From Bacteroidales bacterium (GTDB lineage: Bacteria > Bacteroidota > Bacteroidia > Bacteroidales > Bacteroidaceae): 38,187 bases of DNA. The stretch is from assembly GCA_030528885.1 (NCBI GenBank), contig JAUMXY010000001.1, forward strand, positions 1-38,187. Reading direction: 5' to 3'. Position numbers and translations under genes: made by a program. Under the pieces are notes generated by a model. The model worked only from the letters and a program-made list of their open reading frames with translations. It did no database searches and had not been told where the DNA came from. Positions 24,285-32,983 of the stretch are shown here, in pieces (within the stretch, counting starts at the first letter, position 1; each line of letters opens with the position of its first letter).

Positions 24285-25115
24285 TTACTTCTTGTTGCTG
24301 TACTTTGCAACGATGTCAAGGAGAGAAATGGTAGAGTCTTCCATCTTAGCTGTAAGACCTTCGATTTCAGCGAGAATGTAGTTGTAGAACACCTGAAGGA
24401 TGAGGGCTACGACGATACCGAAGATGGTTGTCAAGAGGGCAACCTTCATACCACCTGCAACGACTGTTGGAGAGATGTCACCTGCAGCCTGGATGTCGTC
24501 GAACGCCTGAACCATACCAATCACAGTACCCAAGAATCCGAGAGATGGAGCCATGGCGATGAAGAGTGTGATCCAAGAGCAGCCGCTTTCAAGCTTAGAA
24601 GCCTGTACTGCACCGTAAGCAACAACTGACTTTTCTACTGCGTCAACACCATCGTTGAGACGGATGAGACCCTGGTAGTAGATTGAAGCGATAGGACCGC
24701 GAGTGTCGCGTGCGATTGCCTTTGCTGCTTCAAGGTCATTCTTCTTGATGAGAGCTTCTTCGATGTCCTCGATGAATTTTACTGTGTTAATCTTAGAAAG
24801 AGCGAGGTAGATGATACGCTCGATACAGAATGCAAGACCGAGGATGAGGGCGATAGCTACGATAGCCATGAAGCCTGCGTCACCTTCGATGAACTTTGTC
24901 TTGATGTCCTTGTACATGCCTGTCTCAACTGGCTCAGATTCTTCTACAACTGGAGCTTCTTCTGCTACAGAGTCTGCAGCCAAAGAGTCTGCTGCTACAG
25001 AATCAACCTGCTCGGTTGCAGCTGCGTCTGCTGCTTCTTCCTGAGCTGAAACTGACTGTGTCATACCGAATGTAAACACACCCATTAATGCAATGATTGC
25101 AAATACTTTTTTCAT
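24285..25115 (-). CDS. exbB: MotA/TolQ/ExbB proton channel family protein
   Basis: The product has 276 residues. It forms the proton-conducting pentamer of a TonB-type motor in the inner membrane. Unlike E. coli ExbB it begins with a cleavable-looking signal peptide (MKKVFAIIALMGVF, ending SVSAQ) and a 45-residue acidic, Ala-rich periplasmic linker with VDSVAADSLAADSV repeats. The family core follows: helix 1 (about 78-105), a cytoplasmic domain, and helices 2 and 3 with GFLGTVIGMVQAF and a VALLTTIFGIVVAL stretch. Operon: exbB, unknown four-helix gene, exbD, exbD. Confidence 0.93.
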   Translation of the reverse strand: MKKVFAIIALMGVFTFGMTQSVSAQEEAADAAATEQVDSVAADSLAADSVAEEAPVVEESEPVETGMYKDIKTKFIEGDAGFMAIVAIALILGLAFCIERIIYLALSKINTVKFIEDIEEALIKKNDLEAAKAIARDTRGPIASIYYQGLIRLNDGVDAVEKSVVAYGAVQASKLESGCSWITLFIAMAPSLGFLGTVIGMVQAFDDIQAAGDISPTVVAGGMKVALLTTIFGIVVALILQVFYNYILAEIEGLTAKMEDSTISLLDIVAKYSNKK

Positions 25116-25195
25116 TGTGTTGAAAATTTTAAGATTAATAAATTATTTAATTTCTTTTTCTTTCTATTTGTTGTTTGTGGCTGTTGCAGCCGGTG

Positions 25196-25283
25196 CGGAG
25201 AGAGGGGGATTCGAACCCCCGAAACGCTTTTGACGTTTACACGCTTTCCAGGCGTGCCTCTTCAGCCACTCGAGCATCTCTCC
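25196..25283 (-). tRNA. tRNA-Ser (anticodon GGA)
   Basis: On the - strand an 88-base cloverleaf folds with acceptor GGAGAGA/TCTCTCC and discriminator G, anticodon stem CACGC/GCGTG around loop CTGGAAA (anticodon GGA), a long variable arm as expected for serine, and T arm GGGGG-TTCGAAT-CCCCC. The terminal CCA is not encoded. The exbB start lies 81 bases downstream in the same direction. Confidence 0.97.
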
Positions 25284-25363
25284 TCGGTCAAAACAGGGAC
25301 TTTTACCCTTGTGAATACGGCAGTTCTCGTAAGTACTTACAGCCTTACACCCATAATTCGACA

Positions 25364-25371
25364 CAAAAATA
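25364..25371 (-). promoter_or_regulatory. Candidate -7 box for tRNA-Ser
   Basis: The - strand reads TATTTTTG, fitting TAnnTTTG, about 80 bases upstream of the tRNA 5' end. A perfect 12-bp palindrome gtaagtacttac (25329-25340) lies in the leader. The -33 element is not convincing. Confidence 0.35.
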
Positions 25372-25413
25372 ACTATTTTTTTCTTATCATTTCTATTAAA
25401 TGTACGGAAACTT

Positions 25414-26247
25414 TTAATTTTTAGTAAAAAAAGTTGCTTTTTTGAAAACTTTCAAGGCATTTTCAGTCGTTTGAAGCACAATTTCAGGAAAATCTTTGCT
25501 GTAGATGTCTGCCAGAGCTTCTGCGACGTGTTTGACGTATGCGCTTTCGTTTCTTTTCCCGCGATTGGGGACGGGCGCCATGTAGGGCGAGTCCGTTTCG
25601 AGGACTATTCGTGAGAGCGGAATGGCGTTCTTCACGACTTCTTTCAGTGTGGACTTTTTGAATGTCAGAACGCCGCCGATTCCAAGCATAAAGTTGGGAA
25701 ATGACAGCAGGTCGCGTGCTTCTTCCTCTGTGCCTGTGAAGCAATGGAAAACTCCGCAGAGATTTCTGTCGCGGTACTTTTCCATGATGTTCATCATCTC
25801 TGCATGAGCGTTTCGAGTGTGTATTACTAAAGGAAGCCCATAGCGGTCGGCCCAGTCAATCTGACGCTCAAATGCTTCTATCTGTTCTGCCTTGTGGGTG
25901 TCGTCCCAATAGAAGTCGAGTCCGACTTCGCCTATGGCGATGATGGGTGGCTGCGTGTCAGATGAGTTTGTTTCGTGCTCGGCTTTTAGGGCTGTCTGCA
26001 GGAGCTGTTCCATCTGATTCAGCGCATGGTGATAGTCTTCATCCATGATGTTCTCGGGATGAAGGCCCACCATGGGATATAGATACCCGGCGTGCGCTTG
26101 GCAGACTTTGAATAGGTTGGGGGTGTCTTTCAGGCAGATGGCAGGAATGAAGATTTTCTTTACTCCTGCATCTTTTGCCCTTTGGATGACTTCTTCTAAG
26201 TCTTCTGCAAATTCGTTCCCGTCAAGATGTGAGTGGGTGTCAATCAT
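25414..26247 (-). CDS. tatD: TatD-family metal-dependent DNase
   Basis: The product has 277 residues. The frame is open further upstream, but MIDTHSHLDG at 26247 is the family start, placed 13 bases after the upstream stop. The amidohydrolase-fold metal site is visible: HSH near the N-terminus, GEVGLDFYWDD, an HTRNAHAE His, HCFTG and ETDSPYM. TatD proteins are 3'-5' exonucleases or hydrolases that may act in DNA repair; the substrate here is not shown. Probably cotranscribed with the prenyl synthase gene. Confidence 0.93.
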   Translation of the reverse strand: MIDTHSHLDGNEFAEDLEEVIQRAKDAGVKKIFIPAICLKDTPNLFKVCQAHAGYLYPMVGLHPENIMDEDYHHALNQMEQLLQTALKAEHETNSSDTQPPIIAIGEVGLDFYWDDTHKAEQIEAFERQIDWADRYGLPLVIHTRNAHAEMMNIMEKYRDRNLCGVFHCFTGTEEEARDLLSFPNFMLGIGGVLTFKKSTLKEVVKNAIPLSRIVLETDSPYMAPVPNRGKRNESAYVKHVAEALADIYSKDFPEIVLQTTENALKVFKKATFFTKN

Positions 26248-26260
26248 AAGGCTGAATCTG

Positions 26261-27229
26261 CTAATATCTCCGGCCGAGAAGGGTGTTGGCGAAGAGGCGC
26301 AGCTCGGCTTTCTTCTCGTCTGCAACCTTTACTTTGTCGAGGCTCTGCAGCGCGATGTCGAAGAGTTGCTCTATTTTTTGCTGAGCCAGTTTGTCGATGC
26401 CTAGAATATTATATATATGTGTAATGGCTGCGATTTTCTTGTCGCTGTCGAATGTTTCAGCCAGTATCCATTTGTCGAGCTCGGCTTTCTGCTCAGGATT
26501 GGCTTTCTGGTATGCGTTGATGAGCATGAAGGTTTTTTTGTTGACAACGATGTCTCCGCCAAGCTTCTTCTTGAATTCTTCGGGATTGCCATAAACGTCC
26601 AGCAGGTCGTCTTGCAGCTGGAATGCTAATCCCATTTTTTCTCCGAAAGTGTAGAGGTTTTGTACGTCTTCTTCATCTGCTCCACCTAACAAGGCGCCTA
26701 TTTTTAGAGCGTATCCGAGCAGCAGGGAGGTCTTGAGTCGAATCATTTCCATGTATTCGTCCTCTGTCACATCGTTCCTGCTTTCAAAGTCGATGTCATA
26801 CTGCTGCCCTTCGCATACTCCAAGGGTGGCATCGATGAAGGCGGTGAGTGCTGCTTCATTGCTGATGCCTTGGTTGAAGAGTTGGTACGCCATGATGAGC
26901 ATCGTGTCGCCAGAGAGTATGGCGGTGTTGTCATTCCACTTCTTGTGTACGGTTGGATTGCCGCGGCGCATGTCGCTCTTGTCCATCAGATCGTCGTGCA
27001 GCAAGGTGAAGTTGTGGTAGGTTTCAAGTGCTAATGCGTTGTTCATGATGGCTTGCACGTCATCTTTATAGAGGTTGTACCCTAACAGCATGAGCAGGGG
27101 GCGTATGCGTTTGCCGCCAATAGACAGGATGTAGCGTATGGGGGCGTAAAGGTTTTGGGGCTCAGTGTTGTACTGAATCTTGTCAACCTCAGAATTGATT
27201 CTTTCGGTGAGTTCGGCGATAGTGTACAT
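26261..27229 (-). CDS. Polyprenyl diphosphate synthase (trans-isoprenyl)
   Basis: The product has 322 residues from ATG 27229; a 14-codon longer frame exists but lacks family similarity. It condenses isopentenyl diphosphate onto allylic diphosphates in quinone or undecaprenyl precursor supply. GGKRIRP binds isopentenyl diphosphate, the first Asp motif is DDLMD (79-83) with MRRG after it, and the second is QDDLLD (207-211). The first motif has no two-residue insert, and the residue five before it is Phe (F74), so chain length cannot be fixed by eye (farnesyl, geranylgeranyl or longer). Next gene: tatD, 13 bases on. Confidence 0.93.
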   Translation of the reverse strand: MYTIAELTERINSEVDKIQYNTEPQNLYAPIRYILSIGGKRIRPLLMLLGYNLYKDDVQAIMNNALALETYHNFTLLHDDLMDKSDMRRGNPTVHKKWNDNTAILSGDTMLIMAYQLFNQGISNEAALTAFIDATLGVCEGQQYDIDFESRNDVTEDEYMEMIRLKTSLLLGYALKIGALLGGADEEDVQNLYTFGEKMGLAFQLQDDLLDVYGNPEEFKKKLGGDIVVNKKTFMLINAYQKANPEQKAELDKWILAETFDSDKKIAAITHIYNILGIDKLAQQKIEQLFDIALQSLDKVKVADEKKAELRLFANTLLGRRY

Positions 27230-27262
27230 ATAATAAGAAAGCGTAGCTATGTGTTTATAAAA

Positions 27263-27294
27263 ATGCCGCACAGCAGGTGTGTGTTGTGCGGCAT
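27263..27294 (-). terminator. Terminator after tonB
   Basis: atgccgcaca (27263-27272) and tgtgcggcat (27285-27294) form a perfect 10-bp stem. Read on the - strand it begins 24 bases after the tonB stop and is followed by a T run, just before the prenyl synthase start. Confidence 0.85.
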
Positions 27295-27318
27295 AGGATA
27301 TGGTATTTGCTGTTATTG

Positions 27319-28032
27319 TTATTGCAAGCGGAATGTCACAGGGAGTGTGAATCGTACACGTACTGTTTTACCGCGCTGACGACCAGGAGTCCATTTTGGC
27401 ATGGCCTGAACTACGCGCATTGCTTCCTTGTCAAGTGATGGGTCAACGGAACGGATGACCTTTGGATCAACGATAGAACCGTCCTTGTTTACCACAAACT
27501 GTACAATAACACGTCCTTGAATACCATTGTCTTGTGCAACAGAAGGATACTTCAGGTTCTTCTTGAGGTATTCCATCAGTGCTTCATCGCCTCCAGGGAA
27601 TGCTGGGTTCTGTTCTACAACTTCGAAGATCTGACCTTCGTCGTTACCTTCTTGAACTGGTGCAGGAGGACCGACCATAACTGGACCTGTTGGTGCTGTT
27701 GGGCCAGTAATTGCCTCTGTTGTTGCTTCTGATGATTCAATTTCTTCTTCAACAAGCTCAGTCTCGTTGTCTACGATTTCAAGAATTTCAGGAACCTTTG
27801 GAGCCTCTGCTGGTGGAGGTGGAGCAGTTTGGAAGATAGGCTGTGTGATAGGGATAATTTCCTCTTCAGAAACGAAAGGAGTTGTTGCGTAGATTACATC
27901 TGTCTCCTTGTACTCTCGAGTCGTGTACTCAAAGCAGGCGAACATGGCAGCAAGCGCTACGATGTATCCAATCAGCAAGCCGGTGCTTTTCTCACCTTCG
28001 AGGTCTGCTTTTTTTGATTTTTTTACTTCCAT
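27319..28032 (-). CDS. tonB: TonB energy transducer
   Basis: The product has 237 residues. It carries ExbB/ExbD motor energy to outer-membrane receptors. A basic cytoplasmic end (KKSKKADLEGEKS) precedes one membrane helix (about 19-35), a Pro-rich stretch (QTAPPPPAEAPKVP), an acidic Glu/Thr segment, a Gly/Pro/Thr segment (TGPTAPTGPVMVGPP), and the C-terminal TonB fold (about 150-237; PAFPGGDEALMEYLKKNLKYP, GRVIVQFVVNKDGSI, PKWTPGRQRGK). Single gene with promoter and terminator. The motor genes lie 2.2 kb downstream in this window. Confidence 0.95.
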   Translation of the reverse strand: MEVKKSKKADLEGEKSTGLLIGYIVALAAMFACFEYTTREYKETDVIYATTPFVSEEEIIPITQPIFQTAPPPPAEAPKVPEILEIVDNETELVEEEIESSEATTEAITGPTAPTGPVMVGPPAPVQEGNDEGQIFEVVEQNPAFPGGDEALMEYLKKNLKYPSVAQDNGIQGRVIVQFVVNKDGSIVDPKVIRSVDPSLDKEAMRVVQAMPKWTPGRQRGKTVRVRFTLPVTFRLQ

Positions 28033-28127
28033 AGATTATATTTATTTTTTAGTTATTTCCAAGTGCTTAAACTCTAAAAGGCACACCTATTCCTTATGGA
28101 TTGGTGTACTTTCTCCTTGTTTTGTGG

Positions 28128-28135
28128 CAAAAGTA
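28128..28135 (-). promoter_or_regulatory. Promoter -7 box for tonB
   Basis: The - strand reads TACTTTTG; a GTTT stands 19 bases upstream (28155-28158). The transcript would have a leader of about 90 bases before the ATG at 28032, in which acacc/ggtgt bases (about 28084-28108) could form a hairpin. The spacer 28033-28231 holds no other gene. Confidence 0.5.
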
Positions 28136-28231
28136 ATACTTTTTTTTGATTTGTAAACTACAAAAGAGTTTTTTTTTGTCAAAATGCACCTTTTTTTTCT
28201 CTGAAGTATCTGTTCATGCAGGATTTTGGGC

Positions 28232-29008
28232 TTACTCGTCATCCATGAAGCTTTTGGCGTGTGAAATGAAGGATTTCCCAATTTGCATTGACCTCTTCCC
28301 CTCGTTGGCTCTTTCTTCGATAGCTGCTTCTATGAGGTCATCTTCTGTTACAGCTTCGGGGGTAGCTTCTTCTTGGTCTTCTTCCATGAACATGCTGATG
28401 CTGGATTTTACTTTCTGTGAAGTGTTGGCGATAGCTCCTTTGATTCCTCCGTTTCTGCGGAATGCTTGGTAAGAGCGTTTCCTCTTAAGCCGATATAGTT
28501 TGATGCCGCGTTTCCATAGCCTCAACCGATGGTATAGGGCAAAGTAGCCTTTGGCGGTCAGAATACAGATTTTTCTGAAAGTTGTTCGTAAATGAAAGAG
28601 GCCCTGGATGGTGGCTTTTGTCCCGATAGCAATGCCGCGTATGGTGGCTTTTGTGGCTGTTTTTACCCCTTTCCAGCCAGCTTTGATACTCGCTTTAATG
28701 CCTTTCTTTGCTTGTTTGCGGACTTCCTGTACCCATTTAGAGAGTAGGGTGTATGCTGCTCTTTGTTTGGCTTTGATGTCTGCTACTTTTTCTTGGGTGT
28801 CGTTATCATGCCACCATTCGTCTAACCGTATCCAGCCTTTTTTTATAGTTTGTATGCACCACCATACGCTTTTAACGGCTTTCTTGAAAAGCCAAATAGC
28901 TATTCGCCACAGGAGGACTAAGAATAGTCTTACTAGTTCCTGGGCTAGCTGATATAAGCTGTCTCGTGTATATCCTTCTTTTCCGTTTGGTTTTTCTAGG
29001 TCTCTCAT
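28232..29008 (-). CDS. Unknown basic membrane-associated protein with 11-residue repeats
   Basis: The product has 258 residues, and I do not recognise a family. Residues about 22-50 form one Trp-rich hydrophobic helix (LVRLFLVLLWRIAIWLF). A strongly basic helical body follows. Within it residues 103-146 are four back-to-back 11-residue units, each opening with Gly: GIKASIKAGWK, GVKTATKATIR, GIAIGTKATIQ, GLFHLRTTFRK; a looser unit without the Gly precedes (92-102). The DNA keeps a 14-bp direct repeat 33 bases apart (28608-28621, 28641-28654), a trace of tandem duplication. The C-terminal 60 residues are acidic. Such periodicity suggests amphipathic helices lying on membrane. Last gene after the AspT-like and CcdA-like genes. 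Confidence 0.78.
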   Translation of the reverse strand: MRDLEKPNGKEGYTRDSLYQLAQELVRLFLVLLWRIAIWLFKKAVKSVWWCIQTIKKGWIRLDEWWHDNDTQEKVADIKAKQRAAYTLLSKWVQEVRKQAKKGIKASIKAGWKGVKTATKATIRGIAIGTKATIQGLFHLRTTFRKICILTAKGYFALYHRLRLWKRGIKLYRLKRKRSYQAFRRNGGIKGAIANTSQKVKSSISMFMEEDQEEATPEAVTEDDLIEAAIEERANEGKRSMQIGKSFISHAKSFMDDE

Positions 29009-29065
29009 AGAGGCTGTTGGCTATTTTGTGTTTTGGGGCAATAGGAGGTGGGTCGATGTGGTGTT

Positions 29066-29773
29066 TTATTGGTGAGTTAGCAGCAATGTTGCTAAGATGA
29101 TGAAGATGAGTCCTGTCACGATGTTAAGCCCTTGTTGGAAACGCTCGAAGCTTTTGCTGATGCTTTGGGCTTTGTTGAAGGCTTTTTTCATGACCCATCC
29201 GATGAAGATGGTTGGTATGCTTGCAGACAAGCCGAAAATGATGGGTATGATTGCACCTGTACTGCTTGACAAGCTTAAGGGAATCATCATTCCGAAATAG
29301 AAGATGGCGCTTTCTGGACAGAATGCCAAAGCCAATGTTGAGCCTAGTACAAAGGAGCCCCAAGGTGCATTCCGCTTGATGATTTTACCGCTGTTATGAC
29401 ATTTCTCTCCGTCATGCTGGTGACGATGAAATGCTCTGAAAATAAGGTATAGACCAATAGGTATGAGTATGTATGGAATGCCAGCCTCTGCCAAAGAGAG
29501 TGTGTGCTGCAAGGAACTGACGTTTTTACCACCACCAATTAAGCACATGGTTATCCAGCCTAATAAAGTGTAGGTGGTCGCTCTTCCTGTAGCGAAAGCG
29601 ATGGCATTGGGAAATCCTTTTCCTTTTTTACATTCGTATGCTAAAGCTGATGTGCAGATGGCTAATTGGCAAGGATTCAGAGCAACAAGCAACCCTAGCG
29701 TGAAAGCAGCTATTAAAGGAAGGTCGGTAGACTGCGACAGGCGGCTTAGTATGTCGTCTAGCTCTAACTGCAT
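29066..29773 (-). CDS. CcdA/DsbD-like or ArsG-type inner-membrane protein
   Basis: The product has 235 residues with about six membrane helices. Helix 1 carries [16 protein letters not shown] and helix 4 carries [15 protein letters not shown], giving the paired Pro-Cys positions of the DsbD/CcdA electron-transfer fold. The same layout is annotated as ArsG-family permeases in some Bacteroidetes. A His-rich loop ([11 protein letters not shown], about 115-125) could bind metal. The role is therefore either thiol/electron transfer across the membrane or export of a thiol-reactive compound; the sequence does not decide. The start overlaps the end of the AspT-like gene by 10 bases. Confidence 0.82.
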   Translation of the reverse strand: MQLELDDILSRLSQSTDLPLIAAFTLGLLVALNPCQLAICTSALAYECKKGKGFPNAIAFATGRATTYTLLGWITMCLIGGGKNVSSLQHTLSLAEAGIPYILIPIGLYLIFRAFHRHQHDGEKCHNSGKIIKRNAPWGSFVLGSTLALAFCPESAIFYFGMMIPLSLSSSTGAIIPIIFGLSASIPTIFIGWVMKKAFNKAQSISKSFERFQQGLNIVTGLIFIILATLLLTHQ

Positions 29774-31473
29774 AGAAGCAAGATGATGACTTGGGCTGTG
29801 ATGATGCGCAGGAACATGGATAGCGGGTATACGGTTGAGTAACCGACAGATGGTATGCCGTTATTGGCTATCGCCGTACTGAAAGCCAGTGCCGGAGGGT
29901 CGGTTGTTGCGCCGCTCATAATGCCCATAAGAAGGAAAAAGTTCATTTTCCATTTGATGCGGGCGAAAATGGCCATGACGAGCAATGGAATGGTGGTGAT
30001 GAGGAATCCTATCCAGACGTAGTGCACGCCACCATTCATGACTGTATCAACGAAGTTCCCACCAGCCTTGATGCCCACGCTGGCAAGGAAAAGTACCAAT
30101 CCTATGTCTCGAATCATCAACGAGGCTGAGTTCGTTGTGTAAGCTACCAGTTTCAGTTTGTATCCGAATCGACCAAGCAGGATTGCGATAACGAGAGGAC
30201 CGCCAGCCAAGCCTAATTTGACGGGCATGGACATTCCAGGTATTTCGATAGGAAGCATACCGAAGATAATTCCGACGAGAATGCCTACAAAGAGGGTCAA
30301 GAGGTTGGGTTTGTCTAGTTGCTGCTTCTTGTCACCAATCTTGTTGGCAAAACGATCAACGGCGTCCTCAGGACCAACGACTGTAAGGATGTCTCCTACT
30401 TGGAGTATGACGTTAGGGTTGGCGAACAATTCAATACCAGAACGATACAGGCGAGTGACATTGACTCCATACATGGAACTGGGGTGTAGGCTGCCAAGTG
30501 TCTTTCCGTTAATGCTGTCTTTGGTCACAGTGTGCTTTCTTGACACCATGGGTACATCTTGTTCGTCCCATTCCACTTCAACTTCAGGACCGATGAAGGC
30601 GATGATAGCTGCAGCATCTTCTTCTGCGCAGACAATGTAGAGTTTGTCATCTACATTCAAGCGTGTTTCTTTGTTGGGTACGATGACATGACCATTGTGG
30701 AGCATTCGTGAGCAGACAAAAGCTCGTCCTATGAAGCCTCTGACTTGCAGAATTGTTTTATCGGCAATGGCGGGATTGAAGACTTCGACAGTCATCAGAT
30801 GTGGCTTAACAGCTTCTTGATTGTTCTTCTTGTTGAAATGCTCTTCCTCTGCCTTAAAATTAATTTTGAAGATGGCTCTAATCAGTATAATGCTACAAAT
30901 GATGCCTACTACGCCCAAGGGGTAGGCGCAGGCGTATCCGTTAGCAATGACGGGAACTCCGTCCGCAAAAGGCTTAATCTGGTTTATTTGCTCCAGGGCC
31001 GCATTAGCGGCACCTAATCCAGGAGTGTTGGTCACTGCACCACATAGGGTGCCAACCATCATGGGCAGATTGTCAACAGCTGGAATGAAATTGCGCAATC
31101 CGTAATAGATGACGAGCATTACAGCAATATTAAGGGTCACAACGCCTGCTGCAATGCCATTGGCTTTGAGTCCTCCTTGCTTTAAGGATGTGAAGAAAGA
31201 TGGGCCTACTTGTAGGCCGATGCTGAAGACGAACAGGATGAGACCAAAGTCTTGGATAAAATTGATGACTGCAATGTTTTCTTTTATGCCACCGCGCATC
31301 AGCAAGTCGCCCGCTAAGATTCCGATGAAGAGAATCCAAGTTACACCGAGGGAAATGCCGCCAATTTTGATTTTATTGCCTAAAAAGACTCCGAAAGATA
31401 TGACAATGGCATACAATATGACAGTGTGCGCTACGCCACCGCCCGATGTGAATAACTCTACCAACCAATCCAT
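29764..31473 (-). CDS. AspT/YidE-family putative transporter with two TrkA-C domains
   Basis: The product has 569 residues. It has the symmetrical layout of the aspartate:alanine exchanger family: five or six helices, then two cytoplasmic regulator (TrkA-C/RCK-C) domains (about 205-375, with [16 protein letters not shown]-like and [13 protein letters not shown] segments), then five or six more helices. Family members exchange small acids across the inner membrane; the substrate here is unknown. A duplicated GLxxxFxxxVGxxAG motif is seen ([10 protein letters not shown] and [10 protein letters not shown]). First of three overlapping or close genes. Confidence 0.9.
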   Translation of the reverse strand: MDWLVELFTSGGGVAHTVILYAIVISFGVFLGNKIKIGGISLGVTWILFIGILAGDLLMRGGIKENIAVINFIQDFGLILFVFSIGLQVGPSFFTSLKQGGLKANGIAAGVVTLNIAVMLVIYYGLRNFIPAVDNLPMMVGTLCGAVTNTPGLGAANAALEQINQIKPFADGVPVIANGYACAYPLGVVGIICSIILIRAIFKINFKAEEEHFNKKNNQEAVKPHLMTVEVFNPAIADKTILQVRGFIGRAFVCSRMLHNGHVIVPNKETRLNVDDKLYIVCAEEDAAAIIAFIGPEVEVEWDEQDVPMVSRKHTVTKDSINGKTLGSLHPSSMYGVNVTRLYRSGIELFANPNVILQVGDILTVVGPEDAVDRFANKIGDKKQQLDKPNLLTLFVGILVGIIFGMLPIEIPGMSMPVKLGLAGGPLVIAILLGRFGYKLKLVAYTTNSASLMIRDIGLVLFLASVGIKAGGNFVDTVMNGGVHYVWIGFLITTIPLLVMAIFARIKWKMNFFLLMGIMSGATTDPPALAFSTAIANNGIPSVGYSTVYPLSMFLRIITAQVIILLLCS

Positions 31474-31534
31474 TTTATTAATGAATATAGACCAATAAAA
31501 TGCGTACCGTCTTTTATGAAGTATACCTAAAAAT

Positions 31535-31574
31535 CAATATGCCCCACATCGACTCATCGGTGTGGGGCATATTG
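31535..31574 (-). terminator. Palindromic terminator after the GH28 gene
   Basis: An 18-bp stem (31535-31552 with 31557-31574, one G-T wobble) has loop ctca. Read on the - strand it lies about 50 bases after the GH28 stop and is followed by a short T run. Its core atcggtgtggggca is shared with the cluster at 14612-14674, so it belongs to the same repeat family. Confidence 0.8.
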
Positions 31575-31626
31575 TTATTAGTCACAACCGCGCATGATAC
31601 GTGTTACTTATTTTTATGCAAAGTTA

Positions 31627-32982
31627 TTACTTTTTTTCTGTATTAACGTTCTTTGCGGTGAAATTTTCTACAAATTCAGTATGGAAATCTGTTTTCTTTG
31701 CCTTGATGTTCAGATTCTCGAAGGTGAAGTTGCTAAGATGGTACTGATCTTCTTGTTGTTTTACGTTGAAGAATACGTCACAGTCGAAGGTGATGTTTCT
31801 CATGGTGATGTGATCGGAATATGACATCGGGATGGTAGCTCTTCCTTTTAAATCGTAGAATTGAGTCCAAGGAGCAATGAGTATGAAATTTTTTCCGTTT
31901 CCTTCTATGTCTTCAACTGTCACGTATTCATATTGTTGTGGTGTGTCAGGACGCATCTTTAGCCACAGCAGATTGTTTGCTTGGTTTACTTTGATACGCC
32001 TTAGGATGATGTTGTGGTCGAATACGGATTCGCTTCCCAAAGTCAAACAGCCATGGCAGAACCCGTATTCGCAATCCTCTATGATGATATTTGAATTGGC
32101 TCCGTTTCCGATGACTTCAGGATACTTGCTGATGTCTATGTCATCGTAAGAGGTTCGCCAATAGTCGGCATAAGGACCTTTCCCGCCTTTAATGGCAATA
32201 GCGTCATCGTTGACGCTCATGTAGCAGTCTTTTACCAGCACGTTCTTTACTACGTCTAGGTCTATCGCATCAGTACTTGGTGCTTTGACTGGTTGGGCTG
32301 GTGAGTAGATGTGAAGGCGAAGGAGTTTCACGTTTTCGCTATTATAAATATGTGTGGTCCAAAAAGCTGAATTTTGAAGTTTTACTCCATCTATCTGTAC
32401 ATTTTTGCAATTGCTCACATAGACAAGTCGAGGACGCTGTTCGTCTTTGTTAGTGCATTTAGGATTCCAAGTCCGGCGTTCCCAGAAATGTTTCCAAAAC
32501 GTATAGCCATTGCCATCTATCGTGCCTTTCCCTGAGATTGTGAATCCGTCAATTCCATCAGCATTGATAAGAGCCGAATAATAGAGGCACGTTTCTCCTT
32601 CTATTCGGGTCTTGAGGATAGGGTAGTCGCTTGGATTATTGCTGCCCATCAGTACACCTCCATCGTATAAGTGCAGATGTACCCCCTGCTTGAAAAATAA
32701 CGCTCCAGTCATGTAGGTTCCTTCAGGTACTACGACAACACCTCCTCCGGAGGAAGCAATATCGTCAATGAGTTTCTGCAATTTCTCCGTATGAAGTTTT
32801 CCGTCATTAACTATCCCGTAGTCTGTGATGCGGTATTGTTTCCCTAATTTCTCGATATCAACGGGTGTGGTTTCCCTGAACCATTCGCCTATTTCCGTCC
32901 CGTCGGGCCAGAGCTCCTTTTTTGCAAAAGATGGTATGCACAAAAGCGTGCATACCATTAATGATAAAATTCTGAAGTTCAT
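31627..32982 (-). CDS. Glycoside hydrolase family 28 (polygalacturonase-like)
   Basis: The product has 451 residues from ATG 32982, which begins a signal peptide (MNFRILSLMVCTLLCIPSFA); an upstream in-frame extension lacks one. The right-handed beta-helix family shows DAIDLD, the acid pair in VNDDAIAIKGG, the HG element in FCHGCLTLGSE and a basic strand WLKMRP, matching the GH28 catalytic motifs. The N-terminal part has the family's GGVVVVPEGTYMTG opening. It should cleave galacturonic-acid-containing pectin chains outside or in the periplasm. The ATG lies one base after the stop of the putative protease gene, so both are translated from one transcript. Confidence 0.9.
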   Translation of the reverse strand: MNFRILSLMVCTLLCIPSFAKKELWPDGTEIGEWFRETTPVDIEKLGKQYRITDYGIVNDGKLHTEKLQKLIDDIASSGGGVVVVPEGTYMTGALFFKQGVHLHLYDGGVLMGSNNPSDYPILKTRIEGETCLYYSALINADGIDGFTISGKGTIDGNGYTFWKHFWERRTWNPKCTNKDEQRPRLVYVSNCKNVQIDGVKLQNSAFWTTHIYNSENVKLLRLHIYSPAQPVKAPSTDAIDLDVVKNVLVKDCYMSVNDDAIAIKGGKGPYADYWRTSYDDIDISKYPEVIGNGANSNIIIEDCEYGFCHGCLTLGSESVFDHNIILRRIKVNQANNLLWLKMRPDTPQQYEYVTVEDIEGNGKNFILIAPWTQFYDLKGRATIPMSYSDHITMRNITFDCDVFFNVKQQEDQYHLSNFTFENLNIKAKKTDFHTEFVENFTAKNVNTEKK

Positions 32983-32983
32983 T

